DNA of 64,000 nucleotides from Diabrotica undecimpunctata (taxonomy: Eukaryota > Arthropoda > Insecta > Coleoptera > Chrysomelidae): the NCBI RefSeq assembly GCF_040954645.1, contig NC_092804.1:148065108-148129107 (forward strand), read 5' to 3'. A program made the translations under genes and the position numbers. Positions 10,171 through 18,950 of the stretch are shown one piece after another. Position 1 is the first letter of the stretch. Each line of letters starts with the position of its first letter. Under the pieces are notes generated by a model. That model was not told the DNA's origin and searched no databases. It saw only the letters and a program-made list of their open reading frames with translations.

Positions 10171-10904
10171 GACTGAACAGACAAAGACTAATGTATATTG
10201 TTTATGAGTATTAATTTGAGAGGTTCTGATTTTTTTATTCACAGAGAAGTTTTGTTTGATTTGATATGTTTTATTTTTGTTTTCATTCTGTTTTTATTAG
10301 TTTAAGGCAAATAAAAATATCATGATGGGAAAAGTTTACCACTATGTTACTCATCAAACTACTGCGTTACTTTTTTGTCCCTTATTTTTGGAAAACGTTA
10401 AAGGGTATATTACTAAACCTACTTTTAAAAATATTCCACTTTTATTCGTTTTTTGATTATTTGAAGTATTTGAATTGACTCTATAAATTGTAAGCTTAAA
10501 CTGCTATTATTTTCTCATATTTTGAAAAATTAAAACTACTTAAATCAAAATTAGGTAACAAAGTGGTAAACTTAACCGTAAAGTAAGATAACAGACTGGG
10601 ATTTTGCATGATTTAATGTTATATGATTAAAGGTCTCCTATTTTATGTTCATGTAATAGGTTTATGTTTAAGATAAACGCTGTTACTAACAATAAAACTC
10701 AATTTTGTTAGAAAGTAACATAGTTGTTATTTTTCTGTACCCCGCCTAATGTAACAATCAAATAAAATCAGAAATAATTAAAACTCATCTCTGCAAATGG
10801 CTGTAGTATATACTTTAAATAATAATCTTGCTATCACAGTACGACATATTAACAAAAGATAACATATTTAAAAAATATTTTTATTGTCAAATCTATTCAG
10901 CATA

Positions 10905-10928
10905 GGTCCCAAAATAAAATAATGGCCC
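10905..10928 (-). repeat. Right TIR of the 3.8-kb transposon
   Basis: Inverted partner of 7152-7175. The 3' region before it carries further GTTAC-containing motifs, which may be subterminal binding sites. Confidence 0.8.
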
Positions 10929-10932
10929 ATAT

Positions 10933-11578
10933 AATATTTTACATGGACATGCTAAAGAACACAGTTTCAGAACCGTTTTGAACAACTAATTATTTATCTT
11001 ATACAATACTGTTAAAACCAGTATATACTTATTTTATTTTTCTGCCTTTTCTGAAACCGGCAAGAATGGGAAATCTTTTTTATAAAAGTAATTTCTTTTT
11101 CATGGACCTCAATTAAATGAATACAACAGACGCTTGTGAATTATTTAGAAGCTGCAGGCATTTTATTGTTTTCCTTAGGTAGACTAAAAAGTAATTGGAG
11201 ATTTATTCGTTGTCGGGAGTTCCTATTACCTCGGTCACTTTGATAATTCAAGAGAAAGTCCAACGGATTACTGTGAATTGTTTTTGTATTTGTTGTAAGA
11301 GGCTCCAGAGAGCCGTAGTGGATTTGTAGCATTACCTAGTTTAATTTCTCTCGTATTACTAACAACATTGTTGCTTAAGTTCCTAAGGGATTTAAAAGAT
11401 AATTTAAACTTACGGTCTACAACACAAAAGATAATTAGGTGCCATAATATAATTTTTTATAAAGAAGAAAGTAAAATTTAATTTAAATTACACATTTACC
11501 ATTTATAATTATTGCGAAAGAATTATATCTAAAAAAAGATTACAATAGAATAAAAATTCTAAGGTTATTTTCCTGGGG
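10933..11578. other. Non-coding spacer
   Basis: AT-rich; no recognisable gene or repeat boundary before the target duplication at 11579. Confidence 0.4.
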
Positions 11579-11589
11579 TATCTTAATAC

Positions 11590-14238
11590 TTGGCCTCAAC
11601 ATAGTGACCCTCACTGAAACAAAGAACAAGGGCGTTGGATCAGTAATGATAGGAGACTACATACACCTGTATAGCGGCGTACCAAAGGAAGAAAGAGCTA
11701 AGAGAGGAGAAAGACGAATTCTTTGCAAAATTAAACGAAGTTATTAATAGAGTTGGAAATAACCGAGAAATATTTTTATTAGGCGATTTTAATGGAAGAA
11801 CAGGAAACAAGCGCCACAACAATGTAATTGGACCTTATGGAGAAGACGTCGTAAATGATAACGGAGAAAGACTTATCAATCTCTGTGAAAGTAATAGACT
11901 CAAAATAACTAACGGATATTACTGTCACAAAAACATACACAAATATACATGGTTTCAACCAACAAGGAATCTTAAGTCTATAATAGATTACGTGATAGTT
12001 AAACAAAATTCACAAATACTCATTAGAGATATTAGAGCTATGAGAGGAGCAGTATGCGGATCAGATCACCACATGGTCAGGACAAAAATTGTTTTCCCAT
12101 ATAGATTAAAGGACAGTGTCTCATCAAGCCAAGACGAACAACTTTTAGAAAGAATTGATCTTCCTCAATACAATCTGTCCAGTTTAATTCATGAGAGCAC
12201 CCGCACACTATATAAGACTCGAATGGACTCCAAACTTGACGAAACACTAACAAATACCAAATGCATATATGAGAACATAATATCAAGTATTCATCAAACA
12301 GCACAGGAGGTCTTAGGAACCAAACAAAATAAAATTAGTAACAAGCTTTGGTGGAATGAAGACGTCGAAAATGCGGTAACAGAAAAGAAAAGATTATACC
12401 ATAAGTGGTTGAATACAAAAGATGACGCAGACAAAGACCGATACAATGAAATGAAGCAGAAAACTAGAAAGATAATTATGACCTCCAAAAATGAGATATG
12501 GGATAGAAGGTGCAGAGAGATAGAATCTTATATTGGAGGACGACAATGTACTGAGGCGTGGAAGTTTATAAACTCTGTTAAGAAGCCGACTAACGAGAAA
12601 GTGATTCTAAATCCCATAAATACCGAGGATTGGACACATTATTACAAACATCTATTAAATGAGAACAGAGACGAATTTAAAGAAGATATGAATTCATCAA
12701 GAATCGAAATTCTGGGAGAGCATATTACCATAGATATCAACATAGTTCAAAAAGCTATAGCAGGAATGAAGAATGGGAAAGCAAGTGGACCAGAGGGAGT
12801 AACTACGGAATTAATAAAGAATGGCTCAGAGAAATTACACAGAATGATCACGGTGATATTTAACGAATATATTAATGGACATCCAACACCAGATGAATGG
12901 AAAATAGCATATATGACCCCAATATATAAAAAAGGTGACAGGAGAAATTGTAAAAACTATAGAGGGATATCGGTCACAAGTTCAATGAGTCGACTATACG
13001 GCCAAATACTACGGGACCTGATAGAGGAAGATTATCAATCGTCTGAAGACGAAGAACAAGGAGGATTTAGAGCAGGTCGTTCATGTACAGATAACATCTT
13101 CTGTCTTAAACAAATTATAGAAAAGAAAATTGTGACAAATAGAGAGTTACATATGACTTTTGTAGATCTTGAGAAGGCATATGACACAGTCCCGCTAAAT
13201 AAACTATGGGAAGTCCTGGGCACATCAAACATACATCAAACATTGGTTAGTGCTCTCAAAGATCTATATTATGGTTCAAACTCCCAAATGAAATTCGGAA
13301 ACCTCTTAGCTAAAAAATTTGCAGTTACTAAGGGTCTCAGACAGGTCTGATGTTGTATCTCTCCGACTCTATTTAAGATTTATATCTCTGCAGCTCTGAA
13401 ACAATGGAAAAGGAAAGTCAAAGGAATGGGTATACAATTGAACAATCAGGATTACATATATACTTTACAGTTTGCAGATGATCAGGTGGTAATCTCAAAT
13501 GACAAAGATGACATGGAATACATGCTTAGAAAACTAATTGAAGAATACCAGAAATGGGGATTAAATATCAATTTAGAAAAGACAAAATACCTCTCAATTG
13601 GAGCTGAAGCAGAACAACTCGGTATCGATGACAATCAAAAAATAAATCCATGCAACGAATATAAATACCTGGGCGTCATCTTCGACCGTAGTGGAAAAGA
13701 CGAACGAGAAATAGAACATCGAATTGTACAAGCACGAAGAGCTATAGCGTGTTTGAACGGAATTTTATGGAGTAAAGAAATATCAAAGAAAAGAAAATGG
13801 AACATCTATGAGACAATGGTTAAAACTAGCCTACTTTATGGAGCTGAGACATGGAGAATAACCGAAAATTATAAAAAAAAGGTCAAAGCCACGGAAATGG
13901 ATGCCATTAGAAGATCGATGAGAATATCAAGAGCCGACAGAATACGGAATGAAGTGATAAAACAACAAAAGGGTATAGAGGGCACTATAGTTAAGGATAT
14001 TGAGAGAACACAGCTCATATGGTATGGGCATGTGAGCCGAATGGGGGACGAAAGATTGCCTAAAAAAACGATGATGTGGCAACCCCCAGAGAAGAGGAAA
14101 CGAGGAAGACCACCACAGAGCTGGAACCTGGGAGTTAGGAAAGCGATTAGCGCTCGAAATCTGGACGAAGACCTAACTCAAGACAGAATACAGTGGCGTT
14201 TGGGAGTCGGACAACGTCGTAAGACGTTATAAAAAACC

Positions 14239-14281
<43 letters not shown>
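11590..14281 (+). mobile_element. RTE-like non-LTR retrotransposon, 5'-truncated, 11-bp target duplication
   Basis: TATCTTAATAC is found at 11579-11589 and again at 14282-14292 and brackets the copy exactly. Inside are an endonuclease that lacks its N terminus, a reverse transcriptase and a C-terminal tail, then a stop at 14232 and, after a leader of only about 8 nt, a (TA)n tract to 14281. There is no RNase H and no ORF1. A very short 3' end and a simple-repeat tail are typical of the RTE group. Confidence 0.85.
11601..14232 (+). pseudogene. Endonuclease-reverse transcriptase (ORF2), two lesions
   Basis: Frame one gives IVTLTETKNKG and YIHLYSGVPKEERAKRG. A frameshift near 11704 leads into a long frame that stays open to 13350, with LGDFNGRTG (endonuclease), IDYVIVK and GSDHHMV. 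The polymerase follows: PIYKKGDRRNCKNYRGISV, then GFRAGRSCTDN and FVDLEKAYDTVPLNKLW. An in-frame TGA at 13348-13350 lies exactly in the GLRQG motif; the same frame continues to 14232 with LQFADDQVVIS (catalytic FADD), YKYLGVIFDRSGKD and the tail WYGHVSRMGDERLPKK and RGRPPQSW. The first part of the endonuclease, including its WNVR start, is missing. The protein would nick the target and copy element RNA. This copy is inactive but young, because only two lesions are visible. Confidence 0.85.

Positions 14282-14284
<3 letters not shown>
14241..14284. repeat. (AT)n tract, 3' tail of the RTE-like copy
   Basis: Perfect AT dinucleotides begin 8 nt after the ORF2 stop and run into the right target duplication. 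Confidence 0.9.
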
Positions 14285-14286
<2 letters not shown>

Positions 14287-14390
14287 TAATACAATTTACT
14301 ATTTTTATTGGGAATAAGCCACACATTTACTATAAAATAAGTTTATTTTGACTTTTGGATTTCCCTTTGCAAATCGTTTTCAAATTACAA

Positions 14391-14842
14391 AATATTAAAA
14401 TCCGTAAACTAATTTTCTAAACCAAATTCAGATTTTTGCTTTAATCTGTGCCTTCTAAGAATTGCGTCCATACGAAGCCATGTTAGAGTTGCTTCCTAAG
14501 ATAGAAGAGATTTATTTTCAAGTTTAGAGCAACTGTGAATAGCCGTTATGAAGAGCTCTTTTAGGGCGAAATACGTATAAGCGGGTTCACAGACGCATTA
14601 TACGTGAAATCAAATCTGAACTGTCTTTTTCCTTTTATTCCGATATACTCTGTACGAGTACTAGAAACCAATTCGCTTCGATTTTTGGTTAGTTAAGGAG
14701 ATATATTGTGGAATGCAATTTTTAGATTCATCATATAATAACATCTTTATTAACGTCTGTTTTGCCTTGCAATTCTTAGAAGGCACAGATTAAAGCAAAA
14801 ATCTGAATTTGATTTCGAAAATTAGTTTACGGATTTTAATAT
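14391..14842. repeat. Inverted repeat of about 74 bp bracketing a hammerhead-like unit
   Basis: 14391-14465 and 14769-14842 are near-complementary (the left arm includes TCCGTAAACTAATTTTC and ends TTCTAAGAATTGC). The single-copy interior holds the first hammerhead-like motif. A second copy of the interior (beginning TGCGTCCATACGAAGCC) follows the right arm from about 14857, so the block is a mixture of a direct and an inverted repeat. There is no protein coding. The organisation resembles ends of Penelope-like elements or retrozyme-like repeats. Confidence 0.75.
14533..14592 (+). ncRNA. Hammerhead-ribozyme-like motif, copy 1 (one core substitution)
   Basis: Core ATGAAGA (14548-14554; consensus CTGANGA, so the first C is replaced). 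Stem II GCTC/GGGC (14555-14558 and 14564-14567) closes loop TTTTA, followed by GAAA (14568-14571). Stem III is the palindrome ATACGTAT, and the candidate cleavage base is A14579. Stem I pairs CCGTT (14543-14547) with AGCGG (14580-14584) and, beyond an internal loop, CTGTGAA (14533-14539) with TTCACAG (14586-14592). The helices are all intact; only the core C is lost, which should abolish or strongly reduce cleavage. Confidence 0.65.
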
Positions 14843-14926
14843 CAGATGTCGCTATTTGCGTCCATACGAAGCCATGTTAGAGTTGCATTCTAATACAGAA
14901 GATATTTATTTTCACGTTCAGAGCGA

Positions 14927-14986
14927 CTGTGAATATCTGTTCTGAAGAGCCCTTTTAGGGCTAAATACGTATAAGCGGAAATACAG
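14927..14986 (+). ncRNA. Hammerhead-ribozyme-like motif, copy 2 (other core substitution)
   Basis: Core CTGAAGA (14942-14948) fits CTGANGA. Stem II is GCCC/GGGC (14949-14952 and 14958-14961) with loop TTTTA. The next bases are TAAA instead of GAAA. Stem III is ATACGTAT, and stem I pairs CTGTT (14937-14941) with AGCGG (14974-14978). This copy keeps the C that copy 1 lost and loses the G that copy 1 keeps, so an ancestor with a complete core is the natural inference. The spacing to copy 1 is 394 bp. Confidence 0.65.
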
Positions 14987-15059
14987 ACGCACTATAAGTG
15001 AAATCAAATCTTAATTGTTTTTTCCTCCTACAAAATATTAATTAATATTATTCTGAAGC

Positions 15060-15260
15060 TAGTTTCTTATAACATTTTAAAGTAATTACTATTTAAATGG
15101 GAATAAACCAGAATTAAAGGTTAAAGTACGTTTGCTGACGTTTCAATTTCCACTTCGGAAATTGTTCTCAAAATACAAACATTAATAAATTAAACAAATT
15201 TTGTTTTTTAATTAACGTATTTTATCCTTTAATTGTGGCTTATTCTCATTTAAATAGTAA
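15060..15260 (-). repeat. Penelope-type terminal repeat fragments (degenerate hammerhead relatives)
   Basis: On the minus strand the sequence contains a 7-9-bp hairpin (AATTTCCGAAGTGGAAATT) followed by GAAACGTC and, farther on, a TTTATTCCCATTT end. A partial inverted copy of that end (TGGCTTATTCTCATTT) is at about 15235-15250. The hairpin-GAAAC-GTC order is what remains of stem II, the GAAA box and stem III plus cleavage site in minimal hammerheads, but the CTGANGA box is not intact (TTGAGAA). A related block lies at 14300-14400. Confidence 0.45.
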
Positions 15261-15434
15261 TTATATTAATTAATGTTAATTAAGTTGATTGCGGAAGTGT
15301 ATAATACGTTATAATCAACGACATGACCTACTTCGGACTATGCTTCAAGGGTAAGGTGTATTGTAAAAAGAGGTCCAGGAAGAAAAAAAGTATTCAGGCT
15401 TCATAACCAACAAAAATATTTTAACTTGACGACT

Positions 15435-16168
15435 CTCTCACTCTCTTGTCGTTTCCTCATTGCTGAGGATCGTGATTTCCTACAATGCGGGCTGTCAATT
15501 CTCTCCATCTCTTGCGATTTTGGGCTGCTCTCATGGACTCGGAAAACGTCTCTCCAGTGGCTTTCTGTACTTGATCTGACCATCGGATAGGTGAGCGTCC
15601 TCTGCCTCTACGTCCTTCTACGTTTCCGCATACAATTAGTCTTTCTAAGTTGCCATTGTCTCTTCTCGCAAGGTGGCCAAAAAACTTTAAAACATTTGCA
15701 AGACACTGAGAGGAGAGTCTGGTCTGAATGTTTAGCTCTTCGAGAATCGACTGATTGGATCTGTGCTCCGTCCACGAGACGCGTAGCATTCGTCTCCAGC
15801 ACCACATTTCGAATGCGTCAATCCTTTTCCTATCCTCTGATTTTATTGTCCATGTTTCGGCACCGTAACTGAAGATTGAAAAAATGAGTGTCCGTACCAA
15901 TCTCATTTTGAGTTTTTTGGATAAAGAGCGGTCCTTCCATATTTTTGACAGTCGACTCATCGCGTTCTTGGCCATCCCTATTCTTCTGCGAATTTCCGTA
16001 TGGGAGGAGGCTGCATTGCTTAAGGAAGATCCTAGATACGTGAACTCGTCTACTTTCTCGAATTGATTTAGGGCTCCTGTTGTTTGGAGGATATTCGCGT
16101 GGTCCACAATCATGATTTTTGTTTTCTGATTATTAATCTTGAGCCCACACTTGTTGCTTTCGGTTTCT
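15435..16168 (-). mobile_element. 5'-truncated non-LTR copy with 11-bp target duplication
   Basis: ACTTGACGACT occurs at 15424-15434 and again at 16169-16179 and brackets the copy. It contains only the C-terminal part of an ORF2 on the minus strand and ends 3' in a GAGTGAGAG-rich stretch. The sequence resuming at 16180 is a mariner transposase, so this copy probably landed in a mariner element. Confidence 0.8.
15457..16168 (-). CDS. Reverse transcriptase C-terminal fragment, uninterrupted
   Basis: The reading NKCGLKINNQKTKIMIVDH to IVGNHDPQQ is open throughout. It covers the last part of the polymerase (FTYLGSSLSNAASSHTEI; SIFSYGAETWTIKSEDRK) and the tail common to RTE/Jockey-like elements (MLRVSWTEHRSNQSILEEL; FFGHLARRDNGNLE; GRRGRGRSPIRWSDQ). 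The catalytic Asp pair and everything upstream are missing because of 5' truncation on insertion. It cannot act alone. The absence of stops in about 230 codons points to a recent insertion. Confidence 0.8.
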
Positions 16169-16179
16169 ACTTGACGACT

Positions 16180-16760
16180 ACTGGACTTTTATTGTCTGAT
16201 GAATTAACATTCACTTTAAACGAGAAGGTAAACCGACAAATCTGTAGATATTGGTTATCAGAGAAACCTCATTAGATGCGTGAGACACGTACTTAGTATC
16301 CTCATGGGGTAGGTGAACATTTGCGCAGGTATCATAAGTGATCATATCGTTAGTTTTATATTTGCAGATGGAAATTTGACAGCCGAAAAATATTTAAGCA
16401 TGAGAAGAGACGAAATTGTTCCTTCTGGCACCTGCAGGATGGGACAACACCCCAATACGCTTTTATGGTCAGAACTTACTTAACCGAAATCTAACCAAAT
16501 AAATAGAATGGGCAAAGAGGTACAATTGAGTGGTCTGTTGAATCGCCTGACCTTACGCCTTTATGTTTTTTTCTGCAGGGTTATATCAAGAACTAAATAT
16601 ATACAACACAACCAACTAGCATTGCACAGCTCAAAAAAAGGATGACTACGAAAGAAATAAGGAATATTTTACCTCAAACTTTGAACAAAGTTCGGGACGA
16701 GTGTTATAGGAGACTGTGTTATTGCCGAAAACAAAGTGAAGAACATTTTGGGCAATAATT
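16180..16760 (+). pseudogene. Mariner-like (DUF4817-type) transposase, C-terminal half
   Basis: The plus strand reads LLLSDELTFTLNEKVNRQ, then IISDHIVSFIFADGNLTAEK, LQDGTTPQYAFMVRTYL, GTIEWSVESPDLTPLCFFL and ending near TLNKVRDECYRRLCY. These correspond to the first Asp block, the second Asp (QDG) and the SPDLTP-D block of mariner-type transposases. Several frameshifts and stops are needed to follow it. The N-terminal half is not found left of the retrotransposon insertion at 15435-16168. Confidence 0.7.
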
Positions 16761-17170
16761 TTAATATCTTAAAGAAAATTATAAATAATTTAAAAATTTG
16801 ACCTTCTATTTATTCGTAATAGACCCTACATGACACATTTCATTGAAATCATTCCGTTAAGTAGCTTTTAAAAATATACAAAATATATGTACAGGTTTTT
16901 TTTTAAAGAATTTTTTTCTATTCGATTTTTGTTCGATTGTAGGCTTCTCTCGTTTTCTTCCATGCTTCTCTGTGTCATTCCAGACGTTTTTATGTAGATC
17001 CTAGAACACTTTTAATGTCATCGCTCTACCATATTCGGGATCCGCATAAGGTCTCCAATTCCCTAGTCTTCTGTTTCATTTGCCATCCTCGAGACGGTCG
17101 TTGTGTCTAGCCACTTCCATTTCAATAAAAACAAAAATGCTTATTCTTTCACGTTAAAGTAACGTCTTTG
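16761..17170. other. Non-coding, nothing recognised
   Basis: AT-rich. The stretch 16930-17120 is less AT-rich and may be another decayed retrotransposon piece, but I could not identify it. Confidence 0.35.
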
Positions 17171-17332
<162 letters not shown>

Positions 17333-17394
17333 ATGTCGCTGCTAGCGTACCTGGCTTGTTATTTTGGTTATAATAACCAAATACTAGACTGCAT

Positions 17395-17492
17395 TTCATT
17401 TCAGTTGAACTTCCACAAGTGCTCCTGATGATGAGTTGAATAACTCGAAACACGTGTAGAGCAATGGTGGAGTTCCGATTGAAATGAAATGC
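17395..17492 (+). ncRNA. Type I hammerhead ribozyme with long paired flanks
   Basis: The core CTGATGA is at 17425-17431. One extra T (17432) is followed by stem II GAGTT/AACTC (17433-17437 and 17442-17446) with loop GAAT, then GAAA (17447-17450). Stem III is the palindromic ACACGTGT and the candidate cleavage base is A17458. Stem I pairs TGCTC (17420-17424) with GAGCA (17459-17463), then after an internal loop TTCCAC with GTGGAG, and the outer flanks TGCATTTCATTTCA and TGAAATGAAATGC are complementary. Every conserved core base is present. Minimal hammerheads of this kind are known from terminal repeats of Penelope-like elements, and a Penelope-like remnant begins 80 bp downstream. Confidence 0.8.
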
Positions 17493-17502
17493 AATCTTTT
17501 AC

Positions 17503-17506
<4 letters not shown>

Positions 17507-17566
<60 letters not shown>
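17507..17566. repeat. (AT)n microsatellite
   Basis: About 60 bp of AT dinucleotides between the hammerhead unit and the Penelope-like remnant. Confidence 0.95.
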
Positions 17567-17570
<4 letters not shown>

Positions 17571-17620
17571 ATATTGATTTATAGTATCATTAATCGGTCA
17601 GGAAATAAAACTCTATTTGT

Positions 17621-17670
17621 TCAGTCTCAATATTTCGTCACGATTTTGTGACTTCTTCAGGAGAAAACTG
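17621..17670 (-). ncRNA. Hammerhead ribozyme in the Penelope-like terminal repeat
   Basis: Read on the minus strand: CTGAAGA (17660-17654), one extra A, stem II GTCAC/GTGAC with loop AAAATC, GAAA (17636-17633), a minimal stem III ATAT, and U at 17629 as the candidate cleavage base. Stem I pairs TCTC with GAGA and CAG with CTG across a short bulge. The core is complete. In the inverted copy at 18238-18290 the stem II and GAAA box survive but the CTGAAGA box is decayed. Confidence 0.7.
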
Positions 17671-17846
17671 TAAATTTATTAGAATAATTAATTATTATAT
17701 GTAAACAAAGTGAATATTTTAATACTTACAACTATAAGAATAAAAATTTAAATTTTTTTAGCATATCTAAATAAATGACATATTTGTTTGACTGCAATTT
17801 ATTCTATAAATTATTTTACTCATTAATGAATTTGGAGTTTTAACTT

Positions 17847-18236
17847 TTATTTTTGAGAATATGAGAATAACCTTGAATTTAGAAGTGGATTGTATTTAAT
17901 TAATTTAATGTTCGGAAATGTTTTGAAAAGTGGGACAATTTGGTCTGTTAAATTTTTTATGAAAGGTATTTTATTATATGAAACTGGTTGTGGATTATTT
18001 ATTAAAGCTCTATTGTAAAAATTAGTGTTATAAATAAGTTTTTTTAATATGTTTTGGGTAGCCATTGTTTAAAAACATTTCAAAAAGTTTCTTTAAATTG
18101 ACATCTAGGAAACTCCGATCACAGATTGTCGTTACACGATTTTTCATAGATACAATTGTGTTGAATTTTTGATTTCTAGGATGATTAGAATAATAATTTA
18201 TAAATCTGCCGGATGCAGTATCTTTTTGATATAAAA
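17847..18236 (-). pseudogene. Penelope-like reverse transcriptase, C-terminal fragment
   Basis: Starting at 18236 the minus strand reads KDTASGRFINYYSNHPRNQK and NRVTTICDRSFLDVNLKKL, then FLNNGYPKHIKK. A frameshift leads to NILKKLIYNTNFYNRAL and QPVSYNKIPFIKNLTDQIV, ending FSYSQK at 17847. The SGR..NY.S.HP block, the NGYP block and the IPFI block followed by a P-L-F helix are the thumb and downstream region of Penelope-type reverse transcriptases. The polymerase core and the GIY-YIG nuclease are missing. Confidence 0.7.
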
Positions 18237-18354
18237 TAAGTCACAAAATCGTGACGAAATATTAAGACTGAACAAATAGAGTTTTATTTCCTGACCGATT
18301 GCTGATACTATAAATCAATATTTAAAACAGTACGGTCGAAAAATAATTTGAAAA

Positions 18355-18357
18355 ATA

Positions 18358-18414
<57 letters not shown>
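18355..18414. repeat. (AT)n microsatellite
   Basis: About 60 bp of near-perfect AT dinucleotides just right of the Penelope-like remnant. Confidence 0.95.
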
Positions 18415-18417
<3 letters not shown>

Positions 18418-18867
18418 CAATAAGTGTTATGGACTATTCGACTTGCGTGAATCAGCGTGTATATTTAAATTTATGTTTAAAAAGTGCATATTTGAATTTA
18501 AAAGTTGACGGGTAAAACAATTGTATTCCATATGTAGTTTCCACAATGTATATTGGTAGCTCAATGAAATATCAAAATTATTTAGGAAAATGAACGTTTA
18601 CTTCTAAGAATTTCCTAGAGAACGCGACTGAATGGCAGAACATAACAGTGCCAAACTGGTATGGGGTCCAGATCATTGGAAAATAAATACGCTGCATAAG
18701 AAACTTAATAAAATTACCAAAAGAGGCTACAAAATTGTATTGTAACGGTCATCTGTCAAGAGTACTCAAGTAGTGCTCAAAACAACTAGCAGAAATCAGT
18801 TCAGACGCCAAAAATTTTTGCGTTAATGGGTTAACTTAAATACCTGTTTTTAGACTAAACCATGCCC

Positions 18868-18950
<83 letters not shown>

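Larger units (their letters stand above)
7152..10928 (+). mobile_element. 3.8-kb DNA transposon with a D-D-E transposase of uncertain superfamily
   Basis: The left end reads GGGCCAATATTTTATTTTGG from 7152, and the right end, on the other strand from 10928, reads GGGCCATTATTTTATTTTGG. The 24-bp TIRs (7152-7175 and 10905-10928) differ at two positions. ATAT precedes the left TIR (7148-7151) and follows the right one (10929-10932), which fits a 4-bp target duplication, although the flank is AT-rich. Inside lie a 5' non-coding part, one long protein split into two or three frames (7659-10170) and a 758-bp 3' part. CACTATGTTAC occurs near both ends. A 4-bp duplication and a D-D-E protein would fit the Sola superfamily, but I cannot confirm this by eye. 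Confidence 0.75.
17573..18321 (-). mobile_element. Penelope-like element remnant with inverted terminal repeats
   Basis: 17573-17655 and 18238-18321 are inverted copies of one another (the arms include TCAGTCTCAATATTTCGTCA and its partner, and both end in a block with GATACTATAAATCAAT). Between them is reverse-transcriptase sequence on the minus strand. An inverted partial terminal repeat at one end of a 5'-truncated copy is characteristic of Penelope-like elements. Confidence 0.75.

Noticed and set aside
15884..16275. Plus-strand frames across 15.6-16.3 kb as small genes
   Set aside because: The left part is antisense to an uninterrupted reverse-transcriptase frame; only the segment from 16180 is meaningful, as mariner.
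16930..17120. Possible reverse-transcriptase tail on the minus strand (AWKKTREAYNRTK)
   Set aside because: The match is short and no flanking motif supports it.
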